DNA of 64,000 bases from Alphaproteobacteria bacterium (GTDB lineage: Bacteria > Pseudomonadota > Alphaproteobacteria > Rhizobiales > GCA-2746425): NCBI GenBank assembly GCA_024743215.1, contig JANSWZ010000002.1, positions 310,001 to 374,000 on the forward strand. The letters are read 5' to 3'. Under the pieces are notes generated by a model. It made no database searches. It was given only the letters and a program-made list of their open reading frames with translations, and was not told the DNA's origin. Below are positions 46,228-55,559 of the stretch, in pieces. The first letter of the stretch is position 1. Each line of letters begins with the position of its first letter. The translations under genes and the position numbers were made by a program.

Positions 46228-47652
46228 TCATTCAGTCGGGCCCTGACGATCGCGCAGTGCCACGGCACGCACCACAGTTGCAAGGGCACCTGCGAGCGCC
46301 AATATTCCGGCGATTTTCATGGCACTGAGAGCGCCGGAAGCTGGAATTGAGGCAAGTGTGAAAGCTGCGATGGCAGTCCCCAGAGCACGTCCAAACTGGC
46401 GGGCCAGTGAAATCATACCGCTTGCAGCACCACTGCGGTTTCTGGGCGCACTGAGCATCACCAGCCGATTGTTGGGCGTCTGGAACGCGGCAAAACCAAT
46501 GCCACAAACAGCCAGTCGCGCTGCAATGCCAAGCGTGGTTACATCCTCGGGCATGGCCGCCAGAAGGAAGAAACCCAGTGCGAATATGAACAGCCCGGCT
46601 GCCCCCAATGGCCCTGCGGGAATCCGGTCGGATGCCCAGCCCAGGATAGGCGCCAGAATTGCCGTTGAGGCGGGCCAAACACTCAGAACCAAAGCCATTT
46701 CTACCGGACTGAACCCGACACCCAGCAGCAAATAAAATGGCAGCAGAACAAACCCAAGAAACTGCGCTGAAAAGGCGCAGATCGATGCAATGACTGACAG
46801 GCTGAACACAGGCAAGGCAAGCAGATCCAGTGGAAAGACAGCACCTTCTTTGCCCTTGGATGTGCGGGTCAGCACTATGAAACCAAGCACGGACGCGCCC
46901 GCAGCAGCCGTGATTGACCAAAGCGACCAGTCATTTGCAAACCCATTGAGAACGTACAAGACGCATGCCAATGTCAGCGCCACAAGAACTGAACTTTTGA
47001 TGTCAAAGCGACGATCAGATGGCTTGTTTGGCGGCAGCAGGAGCGAGCCGCCAACGAATCCCAACGTGCTGCATGCCAGCATAAGGCCGAAGACTCCGCG
47101 CCATCCGCTGAATTCCAACAAAAACCCGGCAATGGCCGGCCCGCCGGACGAGGCGATTGCAACCGCCGTTGCCAATATGCCGATTGCTGCGCCCAAATTC
47201 CTGTCCGCATAGATGGTGCGTGCCATGGCGAAGCTCAAACTCATCGTCGCGGCGGTTCCCACTGCCTGAACAGCTCTGGCTGCCACCAACGCATTGAAAC
47301 TTGGTGCCAGAATGCAGCCGACAGAAGCGATCGAGAACAACAGCATTCCGGATAGAAAGAGGCGACGATATCCTATCGTCTCGCCGAGCGAGGCCATGGG
47401 AAGCAGCAACGCCACAATGATGAACTGTGACATGCCGACGATCCATGTCGCTGTTGCAGCCGAGACATCAAAATCCGCGGCAATAAACGGCAAGGCAACA
47501 TTCACTGCCGTGCTTTCCAGAACGATCGCCCAAACAGCAATCAGGACTGTGACAAAGGCAAAATGTGTGCTCAAGGGTGTCCCCGAAGGCCCGGGGACAG
47601 TTTCCGGACTTTCAGGGGATTCCAGGTCACTCTTAGAGCTGTTTGAGGCCAT
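46228..47652 (-). CDS. MFS transporter of the DHA2 (EmrB/QacA) type
   Basis: A 474-residue membrane protein with about 14 predicted helices. MFS loops are recognisable: GMSQFIIVALLLPMASLGETIGYRRLFL and the antiporter-like stretch VGTAATMSLSFAMARTI. DHA2 carriers export drugs or metabolites by proton antiport. In this island it may move a catabolic substrate or by-product. It lies between the ABC ATPase gene and the FAH gene, on the same strand. Confidence 0.85.
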   Translation of the reverse strand: MASNSSKSDLESPESPETVPGPSGTPLSTHFAFVTVLIAVWAIVLESTAVNVALPFIAADFDVSAATATWIVGMSQFIIVALLLPMASLGETIGYRRLFLSGMLLFSIASVGCILAPSFNALVAARAVQAVGTAATMSLSFAMARTIYADRNLGAAIGILATAVAIASSGGPAIAGFLLEFSGWRGVFGLMLACSTLGFVGGSLLLPPNKPSDRRFDIKSSVLVALTLACVLYVLNGFANDWSLWSITAAAGASVLGFIVLTRTSKGKEGAVFPLDLLALPVFSLSVIASICAFSAQFLGFVLLPFYLLLGVGFSPVEMALVLSVWPASTAILAPILGWASDRIPAGPLGAAGLFIFALGFFLLAAMPEDVTTLGIAARLAVCGIGFAAFQTPNNRLVMLSAPRNRSGAASGMISLARQFGRALGTAIAAFTLASIPASGALSAMKIAGILALAGALATVVRAVALRDRQGPTE

Positions 47653-47688
47653 TTTACCCGCCTGCCCTGACCTCAGATGAGGCCAAGG

Positions 47689-48786
47689 TCACGCCGCTAA
47701 TATCGCGACATCATTTGGTTTTACGATAATGCCAACACTGTCACCCACCGCAACTTCACTGCTTGGGTGCAAGCGCGTGATGAGGTTGGAATCACCCAGA
47801 GTCACGCGGCATTCCAGAGACTCCCCAAGGAAGATGATTTCTGACACTTCGCCCGTAATTGACGTGGCTACATCGTCAATTCCCTTCCCGGCAAGCCAAA
47901 CATTTTCTGGCCGCACCGCAATTGTGACTTTGTCACCGACTGTGTGATCCAGGCCTTCGGAGTAGGACAATCGACCCCATTCCGTGTTCATTTGGCCCGG
48001 CGTATCAGCTGTCGGAACTGAGAGAACCTCGCCATCGGCGAAATTGCACTGGCCGATAAAGCTGGCGACGAACCGCGACACTGGGCGTTTATATATTTCA
48101 GTTGGTGTTGCCTCCTGGGCAATCTCGCCATCCCGCATGATCGCCACGCGATCTGCCATTGTCAGGGCTTCTGTCTGATCATGGGTCACATAAAGTGCCG
48201 TCATGCCAAGGCGCTTGACCAGACGCCGCAATTCCAACCGTGTTTCGGCTCTCAGCTTTGCATCCAGATTGGACAGTGGTTCATCGAACAGAACAACGGT
48301 GGCTTCGCGCACAATGGCCCGTGCCAGAGCCAGCCTTTGCTGCTGACCGCCACTCAGAAAAGGCGCTGGACGCGATTCGTAGCCGCTGAGTTGAACCAGT
48401 TCCAAAGCGTTTTTGACGCGCCTTTCGATCTCCGTTTCCTTGGGTTTCGGCTTCATCTCGCGCAGCGGAAAGGCCACGTTTTCAAACACGGTCAGATGCG
48501 GCCAGATGGCATAGGACTGAAAGACCATCCCAATGTCGCGGCGGTATGTGGGAATGGAAATGTTCCGGTCCGTGTCATGAACCACCACATCGCCAATGCT
48601 GATGCTGCCGCCGGATGGTGTTTCCAGACCGGCCAGACAGCGCAATGTTGTCGTCTTACCGCAACCACTTGGTCCCAGCAGCGTGTAGAATTCGCCGGGT
48701 GCGACACTTATGGTAACGCCGCGCACGGCATGAACTATGCCTTTATCTGAGTCAAACCGGACGTGAAGGTTATCAATCTCGATCAT
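47689..48786 (-). CDS. ABC transporter ATPase, iron/polyamine (FbpC/PotA) type
   Basis: A 365-residue protein with Walker A GPSGCGKTT, signature [14 protein letters not shown], Walker B VVLFDEPLSNLDA and a C-terminal TOBE region (about 265-360). ATG 48786 overlaps the permease stop (ATGA) and has GGGAGG upstream; a longer frame from 48909 is rejected. PotA/FbpC-type ATPases serve importers for iron, polyamines, phosphonates or other organic acids. Confidence 0.9.
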   Translation of the reverse strand: MIEIDNLHVRFDSDKGIVHAVRGVTISVAPGEFYTLLGPSGCGKTTTLRCLAGLETPSGGSISIGDVVVHDTDRNISIPTYRRDIGMVFQSYAIWPHLTVFENVAFPLREMKPKPKETEIERRVKNALELVQLSGYESRPAPFLSGGQQQRLALARAIVREATVVLFDEPLSNLDAKLRAETRLELRRLVKRLGMTALYVTHDQTEALTMADRVAIMRDGEIAQEATPTEIYKRPVSRFVASFIGQCNFADGEVLSVPTADTPGQMNTEWGRLSYSEGLDHTVGDKVTIAVRPENVWLAGKGIDDVATSITGEVSEIIFLGESLECRVTLGDSNLITRLHPSSEVAVGDSVGIIVKPNDVAILAA

Positions 48787-50564
48787 ATCGCGCCGCCTCC
48801 CTTGTTCTGGCCAAATCCGAAGATGCGGAGTGACAGAGCCAGGGCGAACATTACACTCATCAGCATTATTCCAATTGCTCCTACAGAGTTGATATTTCCA
48901 TTGTCCCAAAGGGACCAGATCATGACGCCAAGCACTTCATTATTTCCGCCTTGCGACAGGATCAAAGGCAGGCTGATGAAGCGCACGCTCAGCATGGCCA
49001 CGTAAATCCAGATACCCACAAGCGTTGGCATCAGCAGCGGCGCAAAAATGCGGATCGCCACGCGCCATGGCGGCGCTCCGCACAGCTTGGCTGCATCCTC
49101 CAAATCCGAGTGGACCTGGATCATCGCCACGCTCATGGCCCGCACGGAATAGGACAGAAAGAGAATGGTGAAGCCAATCACCAGGGAATAGAGCGAGCCA
49201 AAAGTGCTTGCACCTGTGAGCGAGTCAAACTGGATCAGCAACCAGAACAGGGCGAGCCCCAGAACGATGCCCGGTATGGAATGTGGCATGAAAGACAGCA
49301 CGTCCAGTGTGTAACGTGCTGCAAACCGTGTGCGTACAATGATGTAGGCAACAATGAAGGACAGGATTGTCACTGTGGTCGCAGTCATGAGTGTCAGTGA
49401 AATCGTGTTCCACATGACCCGGCCAACGCGTGGTTGCCGGAAGACGGCTTCATAGTGCTTCCATGAGAAGGACTGGAAGGCATCAATGGATGGTTGGCGC
49501 AGATACCCGACCAGCGACACATAAAGCAGCACCAGAAACGGCAGCACGATGGTGACAAACAGGAAGAACAGAGCCAGGCCAATGGCCGGATAACGCCATT
49601 TGCCAAGACGAACTGCACGCGGTGTGTAGCCTTTGCCGGTAATGATGGAATAGCGTTCTGAATGGCGCACAAGTCGCAGATAGAAAAATGAAATGATCAG
49701 CGCGATGAACAGATAGAAGACCGCAGCGGCATTCGCCTGCCCAAAGGCGGGGATGGTTCCAATATTTTCAATCAGGTTGAAGACCCGTGTGCTGAAGACG
49801 TGCAGATTGACGGGCATGCCAAGAATGCCTGGCACCTCAAAGTTTTCGATAGCGGTGATAGCCTGAAAAATGCTGATGGCAAGGACGCCGGGCAGCAGCA
49901 AGGCAAAAGTGACCCGCCGTATTGTGCGCATGGGACTGGCCCCACTTGCGGCAGCGGCCTCTTCCAGACTGGGGTCCATACTGCGCATCAGCGGTACCAG
50001 CATCAGGAACGCGACCGGAACCAGCCGAAGCCCCTCGGCGAAAATCAACCCTGCCATGGAATAGACGTTAAAAAGCGGCTCTTCAGAGCCGGTCATGAAC
50101 ATCCAGCCACGGTTCAGAAACCCGGATCGCGGGCTGAGCAACAGAACCCAGGCAATGGCATGCAGAATGCCTGGAACGGCAATGCCGAGGGGAACACCTG
50201 CATAGACCCACATCTTTCCAGGCATATCTGACCGCTCAACCAACCACGCCAGAACGGCTGCGGTGGTAATGCCAAAGATTGTTGAACCAATGACATAGAT
50301 GGCTGTGTTCCACAGCACGAGATCAATCCGCTGTTCAACCCAAACAGCATAGAAATTGCCGAGCCCCATATTATCGATAGAGAACTCATTGGGCAGACGT
50401 GATTGACTGAACGCTCCGACAACAAGTGAGAAGACGGGCGCTGCAACCATGGCAGCGATCAGTATCAAAATGGCCCATGGAAAGAAGCGCCCCGCAAGGT
50501 TTCGAAGGTTTGCGGGGCGTTTTTTGACCACAGTCTGGCCGACATCCAAAGCAGTGTTGCTCAT
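48783..50564 (-). CDS. Fused two-domain ABC permease, iron/polyamine type
   Basis: A 593-residue permease made of two six-helix halves. Each half carries an EAA loop: EEAAAASGASPMRTIRRVTF and EDAAKLCGAPPWRVAIRIFA. Such fused permeases are usual in FbpB-like importers that act with one ATPase and one binding protein. A hairpin separates it from the binding-protein gene upstream. Confidence 0.9.
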   Translation of the reverse strand: MSNTALDVGQTVVKKRPANLRNLAGRFFPWAILILIAAMVAAPVFSLVVGAFSQSRLPNEFSIDNMGLGNFYAVWVEQRIDLVLWNTAIYVIGSTIFGITTAAVLAWLVERSDMPGKMWVYAGVPLGIAVPGILHAIAWVLLLSPRSGFLNRGWMFMTGSEEPLFNVYSMAGLIFAEGLRLVPVAFLMLVPLMRSMDPSLEEAAAASGASPMRTIRRVTFALLLPGVLAISIFQAITAIENFEVPGILGMPVNLHVFSTRVFNLIENIGTIPAFGQANAAAVFYLFIALIISFFYLRLVRHSERYSIITGKGYTPRAVRLGKWRYPAIGLALFFLFVTIVLPFLVLLYVSLVGYLRQPSIDAFQSFSWKHYEAVFRQPRVGRVMWNTISLTLMTATTVTILSFIVAYIIVRTRFAARYTLDVLSFMPHSIPGIVLGLALFWLLIQFDSLTGASTFGSLYSLVIGFTILFLSYSVRAMSVAMIQVHSDLEDAAKLCGAPPWRVAIRIFAPLLMPTLVGIWIYVAMLSVRFISLPLILSQGGNNEVLGVMIWSLWDNGNINSVGAIGIMLMSVMFALALSLRIFGFGQNKGGGAI

Positions 50565-50595
50565 GCTATTGCCTGTAATTGGAAGACAATTGATT

Positions 50596-50621
50596 GGCCG
50601 ACGCCATTGGCGGCGTCGGCC
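50596..50621 (-). repeat. Hairpin between binding-protein and permease genes
   Basis: GGCCGACGCC (50596-50605) and GGCGTCGGCC (50612-50621) form a perfect 10-bp stem with a six-base loop directly after the binding-protein stop. No T-run follows. It resembles the hairpins after the two other binding-protein genes in this window. Confidence 0.7.
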
Positions 50622-50629
50622 GGCTCAAC

Positions 50630-51805
50630 TTATCTTTCTGGACCACCAGAATTGGACCACAGTGGGTTCCAGACCTCGTAAAGCTCAGGCAGACCAACTG
50701 TCAGGCCCTCAATTGTCCGAAGGGCAATGTCTTTACCAGCAAACTCAGCGCCCAATGCGGCAGCACCATCGATCTGCAGGTCTTTGTGAACCGGACCATC
50801 GCCACCAGCCACGTAGCGGACCATCTGACCTTCCTGGCTTAGAATCCAGTTGATGAAGACCTTGGATGAGTAGTGGGTTGGGGAGTCACGGAACATGCCA
50901 ATGAGGTTGAAATATTGTGGAACAGGCTCAGGGCAATGCCAGCCAACCGGCGCGCCAGTTTCCATCAATTCTGCCGTCTCGTCATTTGGCGCAGGCAGAG
51001 CCACATCAAACTCTCCGACCAGCATCAGATTGGAGATTCCAGAGATACCTTCCTTGCGCAATTGCGGTTTCAGATTATCGAAGAACGCTGGCAACAATTC
51101 ATTGGTCATACGTTCGGGACCATAATCAGCGTGAGTCCACAAATTCAGCGTCCACAATTGTGCACGGTTGGCGGCACCGACGCGGCCACCGGCCAGCGGT
51201 CCGTCCTCAGCCATCAGATCCCACCAAGTCGCAGGCAGTTCATCTGCAGAAACCTCGTCCTTGTTATAGGCCAAACACCAGGTGGTGTTCTGCATTCCGG
51301 CATAGGTGCCGTTTGCGGCACGCCTGTCTTCAGGAACACCATCCCAGGCTGGCAAATCGTCAAGTTCCGCCAATGCGTCAGCCTCGATGAAATCAGGCAG
51401 TGAACCCTCAAAGCTCACCAGAATATGGCGCACAAGGCTGCCGGATTTGTAGCCCAGCAGAGGTTGAATAGCGCGGGCAGCGCCCGAGGTTTCTGTCGCC
51501 ACAATATCAATGTTCGGATAGCGCGCCTGAAAAACCGGCAACCAGGCAGCAACATGATCCGGCGTGTCGTTGGTGCTGAAATCAATTGCACCTTCTTCTG
51601 CCGCCTTGTCGATCCATTCCTGAGGAACATCCAGATCTGTTGCCGCTGCAGCGCTAGCCTGTTCGATGATGGCGGCATCAATGCCGCCTTCCGTCAAAAA
51701 TGCGCGTGCCTCATCAGTCATTTCAGCCGAAGCGACCCCGGCGCAAACCATGAGCGCTGCTGTGGAGCAGCTTGCCAGTTTCGACATTTTTTTGATCAAA
51801 GTCAT
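50630..51805 (-). CDS. Periplasmic binding protein, family 1 (iron/polyamine-type importer)
   Basis: A 391-residue exported binding protein with signal peptide ending near VASAEM (about 28). It resembles family 1 solute-binding proteins (DFSTNDTPDHVAAWLPVFQARYP; FEGSLPDFIEADALAEL; WCLAYNKDEV). The ligand is unknown; neighbours with ring-cleavage enzymes suggest an organic compound rather than iron. First gene of the run, divergent from the GntR gene. Confidence 0.85.
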   Translation of the reverse strand: MTLIKKMSKLASCSTAALMVCAGVASAEMTDEARAFLTEGGIDAAIIEQASAAAATDLDVPQEWIDKAAEEGAIDFSTNDTPDHVAAWLPVFQARYPNIDIVATETSGAARAIQPLLGYKSGSLVRHILVSFEGSLPDFIEADALAELDDLPAWDGVPEDRRAANGTYAGMQNTTWCLAYNKDEVSADELPATWWDLMAEDGPLAGGRVGAANRAQLWTLNLWTHADYGPERMTNELLPAFFDNLKPQLRKEGISGISNLMLVGEFDVALPAPNDETAELMETGAPVGWHCPEPVPQYFNLIGMFRDSPTHYSSKVFINWILSQEGQMVRYVAGGDGPVHKDLQIDGAAALGAEFAGKDIALRTIEGLTVGLPELYEVWNPLWSNSGGPER

Positions 51806-52516
51806 ACTTTTCCTCCCTATTTTTTCAAATACACCTTTGCGGTGCTTTCGAATGCCGCGTGTGGCCCAGACCGTCAGCGACTATTCCTGATCGTAAATCA
51901 ATGAAAGCGGCCCCGCAACATTTTATCGATCATTTACTCCTGAATTACAGATAATCCATCAATTGAGGTATTCTGCACGAATATACCGAGTTCACCAACT
52001 ATTTTTGTCATCAGACCTCAAAATCGGATTTCCTGGATGTCTCAGTGCGGATGCAGCCAAAGGCCAAAACCGGGCAATCGCTACCCTGCGGCAGAGAATC
52101 TTTCGCCACTGTACAAGCAGAAATTTCCCTCAAAACCCTTATGTGATAACCAAGCTAGTTCCCGGAACTATCAGCTTGATGCATTTTCTAAATGTATGGT
52201 ATCATTCAATTATCAAATGAATAATCGATACAAACCGACACTTCATAGATGGCATCCGAAGGAAATTCTCAGAGGGATTTTGGACGGGTTTTGGGCAGAT
52301 TATTGACCCAAAAATTGCTCAGGAACTGGGTGCGGGGTTTGTTTGAGAGTGTAACATACGCGAGAGCGGCAAACGGAATATTGGACCTGGAGAAATAATC
52401 GATCATTTTGACTGACCTGGAAATGCGGGTTATTGATGGCGATGAAGGCGATCAATCTTGAGGGTCAAATGGGATCAATTCTGACAGACCAGCCTTCCAA
52501 ATGAGGCATGAAAAAC
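51806..52516. other. Long divergent control region with a repeated 11-mer
   Basis: About 700 bases lie between the importer and the GntR gene. ATCGATCATTT occurs twice, at 51925-51935 and 52398-52408, each about 110-120 bases before one of the divergent starts. A looser inverted repeat, ATTCA/TGAAT, lies at 52204-52222. No gene is supported. Confidence 0.45.
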
Positions 52517-53212
52517 ATGGTGAACGAAGCCATAGAGCAAAGACCAACACGGGCGTCATCTATCTACCTGCTTCTGCGCAACGAAATTCTTGCGGGAAAG
52601 CTGCTTCCCGGCGCGAAGCTGAACATCCGCGATCTCAGTAAAACCTATGCGTCTGGTCTCAGCCCCGTGCGCGAGGCGCTGAACCGACTATCAGCCGAAG
52701 GCCTGGCGCTTCAGGCAGACAATCGCGGTTTCAAGGTTCAACCGGTCAGCGTACCGGAGCTTGCGGATTTAACGCAGGCCAGATGCTGGGTGAATGAAAT
52801 TGGTGTCCGGGAATCGATTGAAAAAGGCAATACCGACTGGGAAGAAGCAGTCATCCTGAGCTGTCACCGCCTCAAGAGAACACCGCGCTTTCTCCCGGAG
52901 CAAGAGATGATCCCCAATCCAAAATGGGCCACAGTCCACAAGGATTTTCACCAGTCGCTCATATCAGCCTGCGGCTCAAACTGGATGATCGATACCTGCA
53001 GCCGCCTGTTTGATGCCGCAGAGCGCTATCGAAACCTGGCCCGCGTCGCCGGTGTTTCGCGCAGCGACCCGCGCGATGAACATCAGGAAATCATGTCTGC
53101 CGCCGTTGATCGGGAGACCGACCTTGTGATCGAATTGCTCAACGCGCATTTCATGCGGACAGCACAATTGGTGCAGACGGTTGTTGGCGAAACCGAAGAG
53201 AATACGGCCTAG
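52517..53212 (+). CDS. GntR-family regulator with FCD domain
   Basis: A 231-residue protein with an N-terminal winged helix (SIYLLLRNEILAGKLLPGAKLN, LSPVREALNRLSAEGL) and a C-terminal all-alpha FCD ligand domain whose metal-type His/Asp residues are partly visible (HKDFHQSLI; DEHQEIMSA). Such regulators answer to organic acids and usually repress a neighbouring catabolic operon. ATG 52517 is preceded by GAGG at ten bases; ATG 52508 is possible. It is divergent from the importer operon. Confidence 0.85.
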   Translation: MVNEAIEQRPTRASSIYLLLRNEILAGKLLPGAKLNIRDLSKTYASGLSPVREALNRLSAEGLALQADNRGFKVQPVSVPELADLTQARCWVNEIGVRESIEKGNTDWEEAVILSCHRLKRTPRFLPEQEMIPNPKWATVHKDFHQSLISACGSNWMIDTCSRLFDAAERYRNLARVAGVSRSDPRDEHQEIMSAAVDRETDLVIELLNAHFMRTAQLVQTVVGETEENTA

Positions 53213-53243
53213 GCTTTGCCGCAGCCGACTGAGTAGGCCGTAT
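53202..53243 (+). repeat. Hairpin overlapping the GntR stop codon
   Basis: ATACGGCCTA (53202-53211) pairs with TAGGCCGTAT (53234-53243); the loop can form an inner GGC/GCC stem. It sits at the convergent ends of the GntR and DUF6152 genes and could be a terminator for both, but no T-run follows. Confidence 0.55.
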
Positions 53244-53294
53244 CCTCTGACAGTCTATCGCCATAATTGTGCAGCTACGTTACAGCAGTGCAAG

Positions 53295-54413
53295 TCAGGG
53301 TAAGGTTTCGTTGGTCAAATCCTCGCAAGCATAGTCCTCATAGGCCGCATCGGTCAGATTGACGCTGTCTTGCCCCTCATACTGCCCCACCAGATTTACC
53401 GGATCCTCACCCACATAGGTGCGGTTCAGCGTCAAACCATCATCGCTCAATGAAAATCGCTCGACCACATGAAACTCGCCAGAGTTCATAACTGCGCCCT
53501 GCCCTGTCACCGGAGGTGCGATGAGGTAGCCGGGTTCGAAACCGATTGTGTCAACAACGAGAACGCCGTCCTCCCAAAGTCCAATGGAATGTCCGGAAAT
53601 GCTCGGCTCTATGTCGTTCGGGTGATCCTCCAGATCAAGATGGATTTCGCGGACGATATCCATGAACCCATAATTGATGTAGATAGTGTCGTCTGTCTGG
53701 ACAATCCTGTTGACCATCTGATCAAACGTCCAGTCGTCAAAGATGTTTACGGATTCGCAGTTGAAACGGGGATGATCTTCGCGGACATATCCAGCGGCAA
53801 CTGCGCTGCCAGCTTCGGTCAATTCAAAGTCAATTCTTCTGCCACCGCCAGGAGGGGGACCAGGCGGCCGGACACCGGCCTGTGCCGTCCCCCCTTCCGG
53901 AGGCCCGCCGGGAGGGGGGCCAGGCCGGTTGCGAGCAGGTGCAACCCAGTTGCCATCTATATTTGGCATTCCATCGGATCGGATAGTTTGCCGCTCTTCC
54001 TTGATCACAGCTCCTTCGGAATCAATGGAGGAATTGCGTTGCAGAACTGTACCGTCTGAAAAGGTAATGGTTTCGGTGTGACAGGCATGGGGCTCATCCC
54101 GGGCGGGAGAGCCAGAAATGGTGATTTCTGTACCATCAGGGAACAGGTCTCGGCTCCAGCCGAGGCGTCTTAGAATGCTCCCGGATCTGAGTTCGCAGCG
54201 CCACTCATCAACACCACCCTCTTCGTTTTGCACATTGAAATAGACATAGCTGTGTGGGTTCACGAGCCGGATATTTGTAACGGTACCGGAAACTTCAAGC
54301 GTCTGACTGAGGTCAAACTGCCCGTTGACTCCGTGGTGGGCGATGCTTGGCCCGACCAGGGCCGCTGCGGTACATGCAATAGTGACGACACCCAAACTCA
54401 TATGCTTTTTCAT
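53295..54413 (-). CDS. Secreted DUF6152-family protein with Pro/Gly-rich linker
   Basis: A 372-residue exported protein. After the signal peptide (cleavage near SIAHHG, about 25) comes a DUF6152-like domain (about 26-125; VTNIRLVNPHSYVYF), then a Pro/Gly linker (161-191), then a second domain (about 195-365) rich in Asp/Asn and aromatic residues (DDTIYINYGFMDIVREIHLD). Function is unknown; related proteins appear beside metal or hydrolase genes. A perfect inverted repeat lies about 95 bases upstream of its start. Confidence 0.7.
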   Translation of the reverse strand: MKKHMSLGVVTIACTAAALVGPSIAHHGVNGQFDLSQTLEVSGTVTNIRLVNPHSYVYFNVQNEEGGVDEWRCELRSGSILRRLGWSRDLFPDGTEITISGSPARDEPHACHTETITFSDGTVLQRNSSIDSEGAVIKEERQTIRSDGMPNIDGNWVAPARNRPGPPPGGPPEGGTAQAGVRPPGPPPGGGRRIDFELTEAGSAVAAGYVREDHPRFNCESVNIFDDWTFDQMVNRIVQTDDTIYINYGFMDIVREIHLDLEDHPNDIEPSISGHSIGLWEDGVLVVDTIGFEPGYLIAPPVTGQGAVMNSGEFHVVERFSLSDDGLTLNRTYVGEDPVNLVGQYEGQDSVNLTDAAYEDYACEDLTNETLP

Positions 54414-54885
54414 GTCGATTCCCTGGCCAGGCCGATGGGTCGCATGCGGTGTTGGTCTAAATCAGGTCACCGTAAAGACTTCGGCGCTGTTTGGATTGGA
54501 CGATTCAGACGTTCTAATAGTTAGCATTCTAACTATTAGAACGTCAAGCAGCAGGCCAGCTTTATATGTTGCTGCTCCCAGCTCTTCAGAAGCGCACTCT
54601 TCGCTGATATGGACAAGGATTAGGGCAGTCGCAATCGCAAGTGCGCTGGCAAGCTTGCCACGAAATCACCTGTAAACTGCCCGTCGCAACCACCCAAACA
54701 GCTAAACCAGAACTTCAGAAATCCAAGTATAACTATCTATGATTGTTTTCTATCGAGCATTTTTGAAATTCCAGTGAAATAACCCAATAATTTATGATGC
54801 GAGCTGCATTTGAAATAGACACTCAAATTGACGTATTTTATGATCCAATTTTATATAACACATAGAATACGTGAATTCTTGAACC
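54414..54885. other. AT-rich intergenic region with a 17-bp inverted repeat
   Basis: These 472 bases separate divergent genes. They hold the inverted repeat at 54508-54545 and an AT-rich run before the PAP2 start. No gene was supported. Confidence 0.5.
54508..54545 (+). repeat. Perfect 17-bp inverted repeat with 4-base loop
   Basis: GACGTTCTAATAGTTAG (54508-54524) and CTAACTATTAGAACGTC (54529-54545) are exact complements around CATT. The arms are AT-rich and lack T-runs, so a double operator for a dimeric regulator is more likely than a terminator. It lies about 95 bases before the DUF6152 gene and 340 before PAP2. Confidence 0.85.
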
Positions 54886-55497
54886 ATGAGCTCATTAGAT
54901 AGTCTTATCGCACTATTTATAACCATCCTTGTTCTGCTCGGTGGCTATCAGATTTATTTGCTACCTCAAAAATATCAACTTCGAAAATATTTCAATCTAA
55001 ACACAGTGTTGGATGATTTGATTCCATTCCGGCCGCGATGGGTCTGGGTGTATTGTTTTTTGTATTACCCGTTTCTCGTTTCGGTCATTCTCACCATGAC
55101 TGATCTGCGGCACTTTTCATTCGTGATTACGAGTTTCATTCTGCTGCTTGTGCTGCAGGTTTTGCTGGCGTTTCTCATTCCTGTGAAAACACCGGATTCC
55201 TGGCGCAACTATGATCCGGACAATTCCCGATCGGAAAGGTTTCTATCCAATCTGCAGGTCATTGATCAGGGTGGAAATTGTTTTCCTTCCATGCATGTCA
55301 GTGCTGTGTTTCTGACATTGTTCCATATTCTGGCCAATATTTCGGACTGGCTGACACCCTGGACTGGTGTGATGTTTGTGGCCGCATTTCTGATTTCAGC
55401 CAGCACCGTATTCACCAAGCAGCACTTTGTGCTGGATATTCCCGGCGGCATTGTTTTGGCCGGCTTTGTGTTTTGGCTGTTTCAACAAGTCTATTAG
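54886..55497 (+). CDS. PAP2-superfamily membrane phosphatase
   Basis: A 203-residue protein with about six membrane helices. PAP2 motifs are NCFPSMHVSA (PSMH 134-137) and STVFTKQHFVLDIPGG (His180, Asp184); the usual Arg in the third motif (SR-x5-H) is Thr here. Such proteins dephosphorylate lipid phosphates or transfer inositol phosphate. Substrate is unknown. It is convergent with the small secreted protein at the end of the alkB operon. Confidence 0.82.
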   Translation: MSSLDSLIALFITILVLLGGYQIYLLPQKYQLRKYFNLNTVLDDLIPFRPRWVWVYCFLYYPFLVSVILTMTDLRHFSFVITSFILLLVLQVLLAFLIPVKTPDSWRNYDPDNSRSERFLSNLQVIDQGGNCFPSMHVSAVFLTLFHILANISDWLTPWTGVMFVAAFLISASTVFTKQHFVLDIPGGIVLAGFVFWLFQQVY

Positions 55498-55559
55498 CCA
55501 TAGAATATTTGTGTATTCAGCATGTATGGGTTCAGGGCTGATCTGCCAATTCGCCCAGG

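Noticed and set aside
54508-54545. Inverted repeat as a transposon or integron remnant
   Set aside because: No transposase fragment, target duplication or terminal repeats are seen around it.
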